NCBI GenBank assembly: GCA_964551215.1
Contig: CAZKBV010000042.1
Location: forward strand, 1-13,354
DNA: 13,354 bases
Direction: 5' to 3'
Source of the DNA: JAFLUQ01 sp964551215
GTDB lineage: Bacteria > Bacillota > Clostridia > UMGS1883
Translations under genes and position numbers: made by a program
The notes under the pieces: model-generated
What the model saw: only the letters and a program-made list of their open reading frames with translations
Databases searched by the model: none
Told to the model about the DNA's origin: nothing
Shown here: positions 13,347-13,354 of the stretch, in pieces
How positions within the stretch are numbered: the first letter of the stretch is position 1
Layout of the letters: every line of letters starts with the position of its first letter

Positions 13347-13354
13347 TTGCGAAC

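Overview
The window looks like a chromosomal segment from a Bacillota (Firmicutes) bacterium, most likely a Clostridia-type gut or anaerobic-habitat organism. Supporting features are strong GGAGG-type ribosome binding sites, consensus sigma-A promoters (TTGACT-17-TATAAT twice), a CpsB-type PHP tyrosine phosphatase next to a BY-kinase, copper-amine-oxidase-N-like domains in secreted proteins, and a short MetH without its reactivation domain. The taxon is an inference; there is no rRNA or other marker. I see no tRNA, rRNA, CRISPR array, insertion sequence or prophage gene.

Layout. (1) 1-297 is non-coding and ends in a near-consensus promoter. (2) 298-2543, plus strand: a three-gene tyrosine-phosphorylation module of the capsule/exopolysaccharide type, with a Wzz-like membrane activator (CpsC), a BY-kinase (CpsD) and a PHP phosphatase (CpsB). 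No glycosyltransferase or polymerase gene follows; the unit ends at a hairpin shared with the convergent unit. (3) 9313-2664, minus strand: a 1896-residue secreted modular glycosidase followed by a 286-residue secreted protein. The glycosidase carries two LamG domains, Ig-like domains, a DNRLRE/CBM96-like domain with a ferredoxin-like Cys cluster, a GH105/GH88 catalytic domain and a CuAO-N-like tail. The smaller protein carries a similar CuAO-N-like domain. (4) 12223-9436, minus strand: metH, translationally coupled to a small FMN-binding PNPOx-family protein. (5) 12377-13243, plus strand: metF, divergent from metH and followed by a textbook terminator. The last ~45 bases hold overlapping inverted repeats cut by the window edge.

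How the genes work together. MetF makes 5-methyltetrahydrofolate and MetH uses it to methylate homocysteine to methionine. They are divergently transcribed from two back-to-back promoters with a 16-bp palindrome between the -35 boxes, so shared control is plausible. The MetH lacks the AdoMet reactivation domain, and the flavin-binding protein overlapping its 3' end is a candidate redox partner. The CpsC/D/B trio and the secreted glycosidase are convergent and both concern extracellular polysaccharide, but nothing in the sequence proves a link.

Most of the window consists of recognisable families. The points that deserve a second look are the modular glycosidase (its Cys cluster, shared C-terminal domain and promoter repeats), the metH-flavoprotein coupling, and the compact metH/metF regulatory region.
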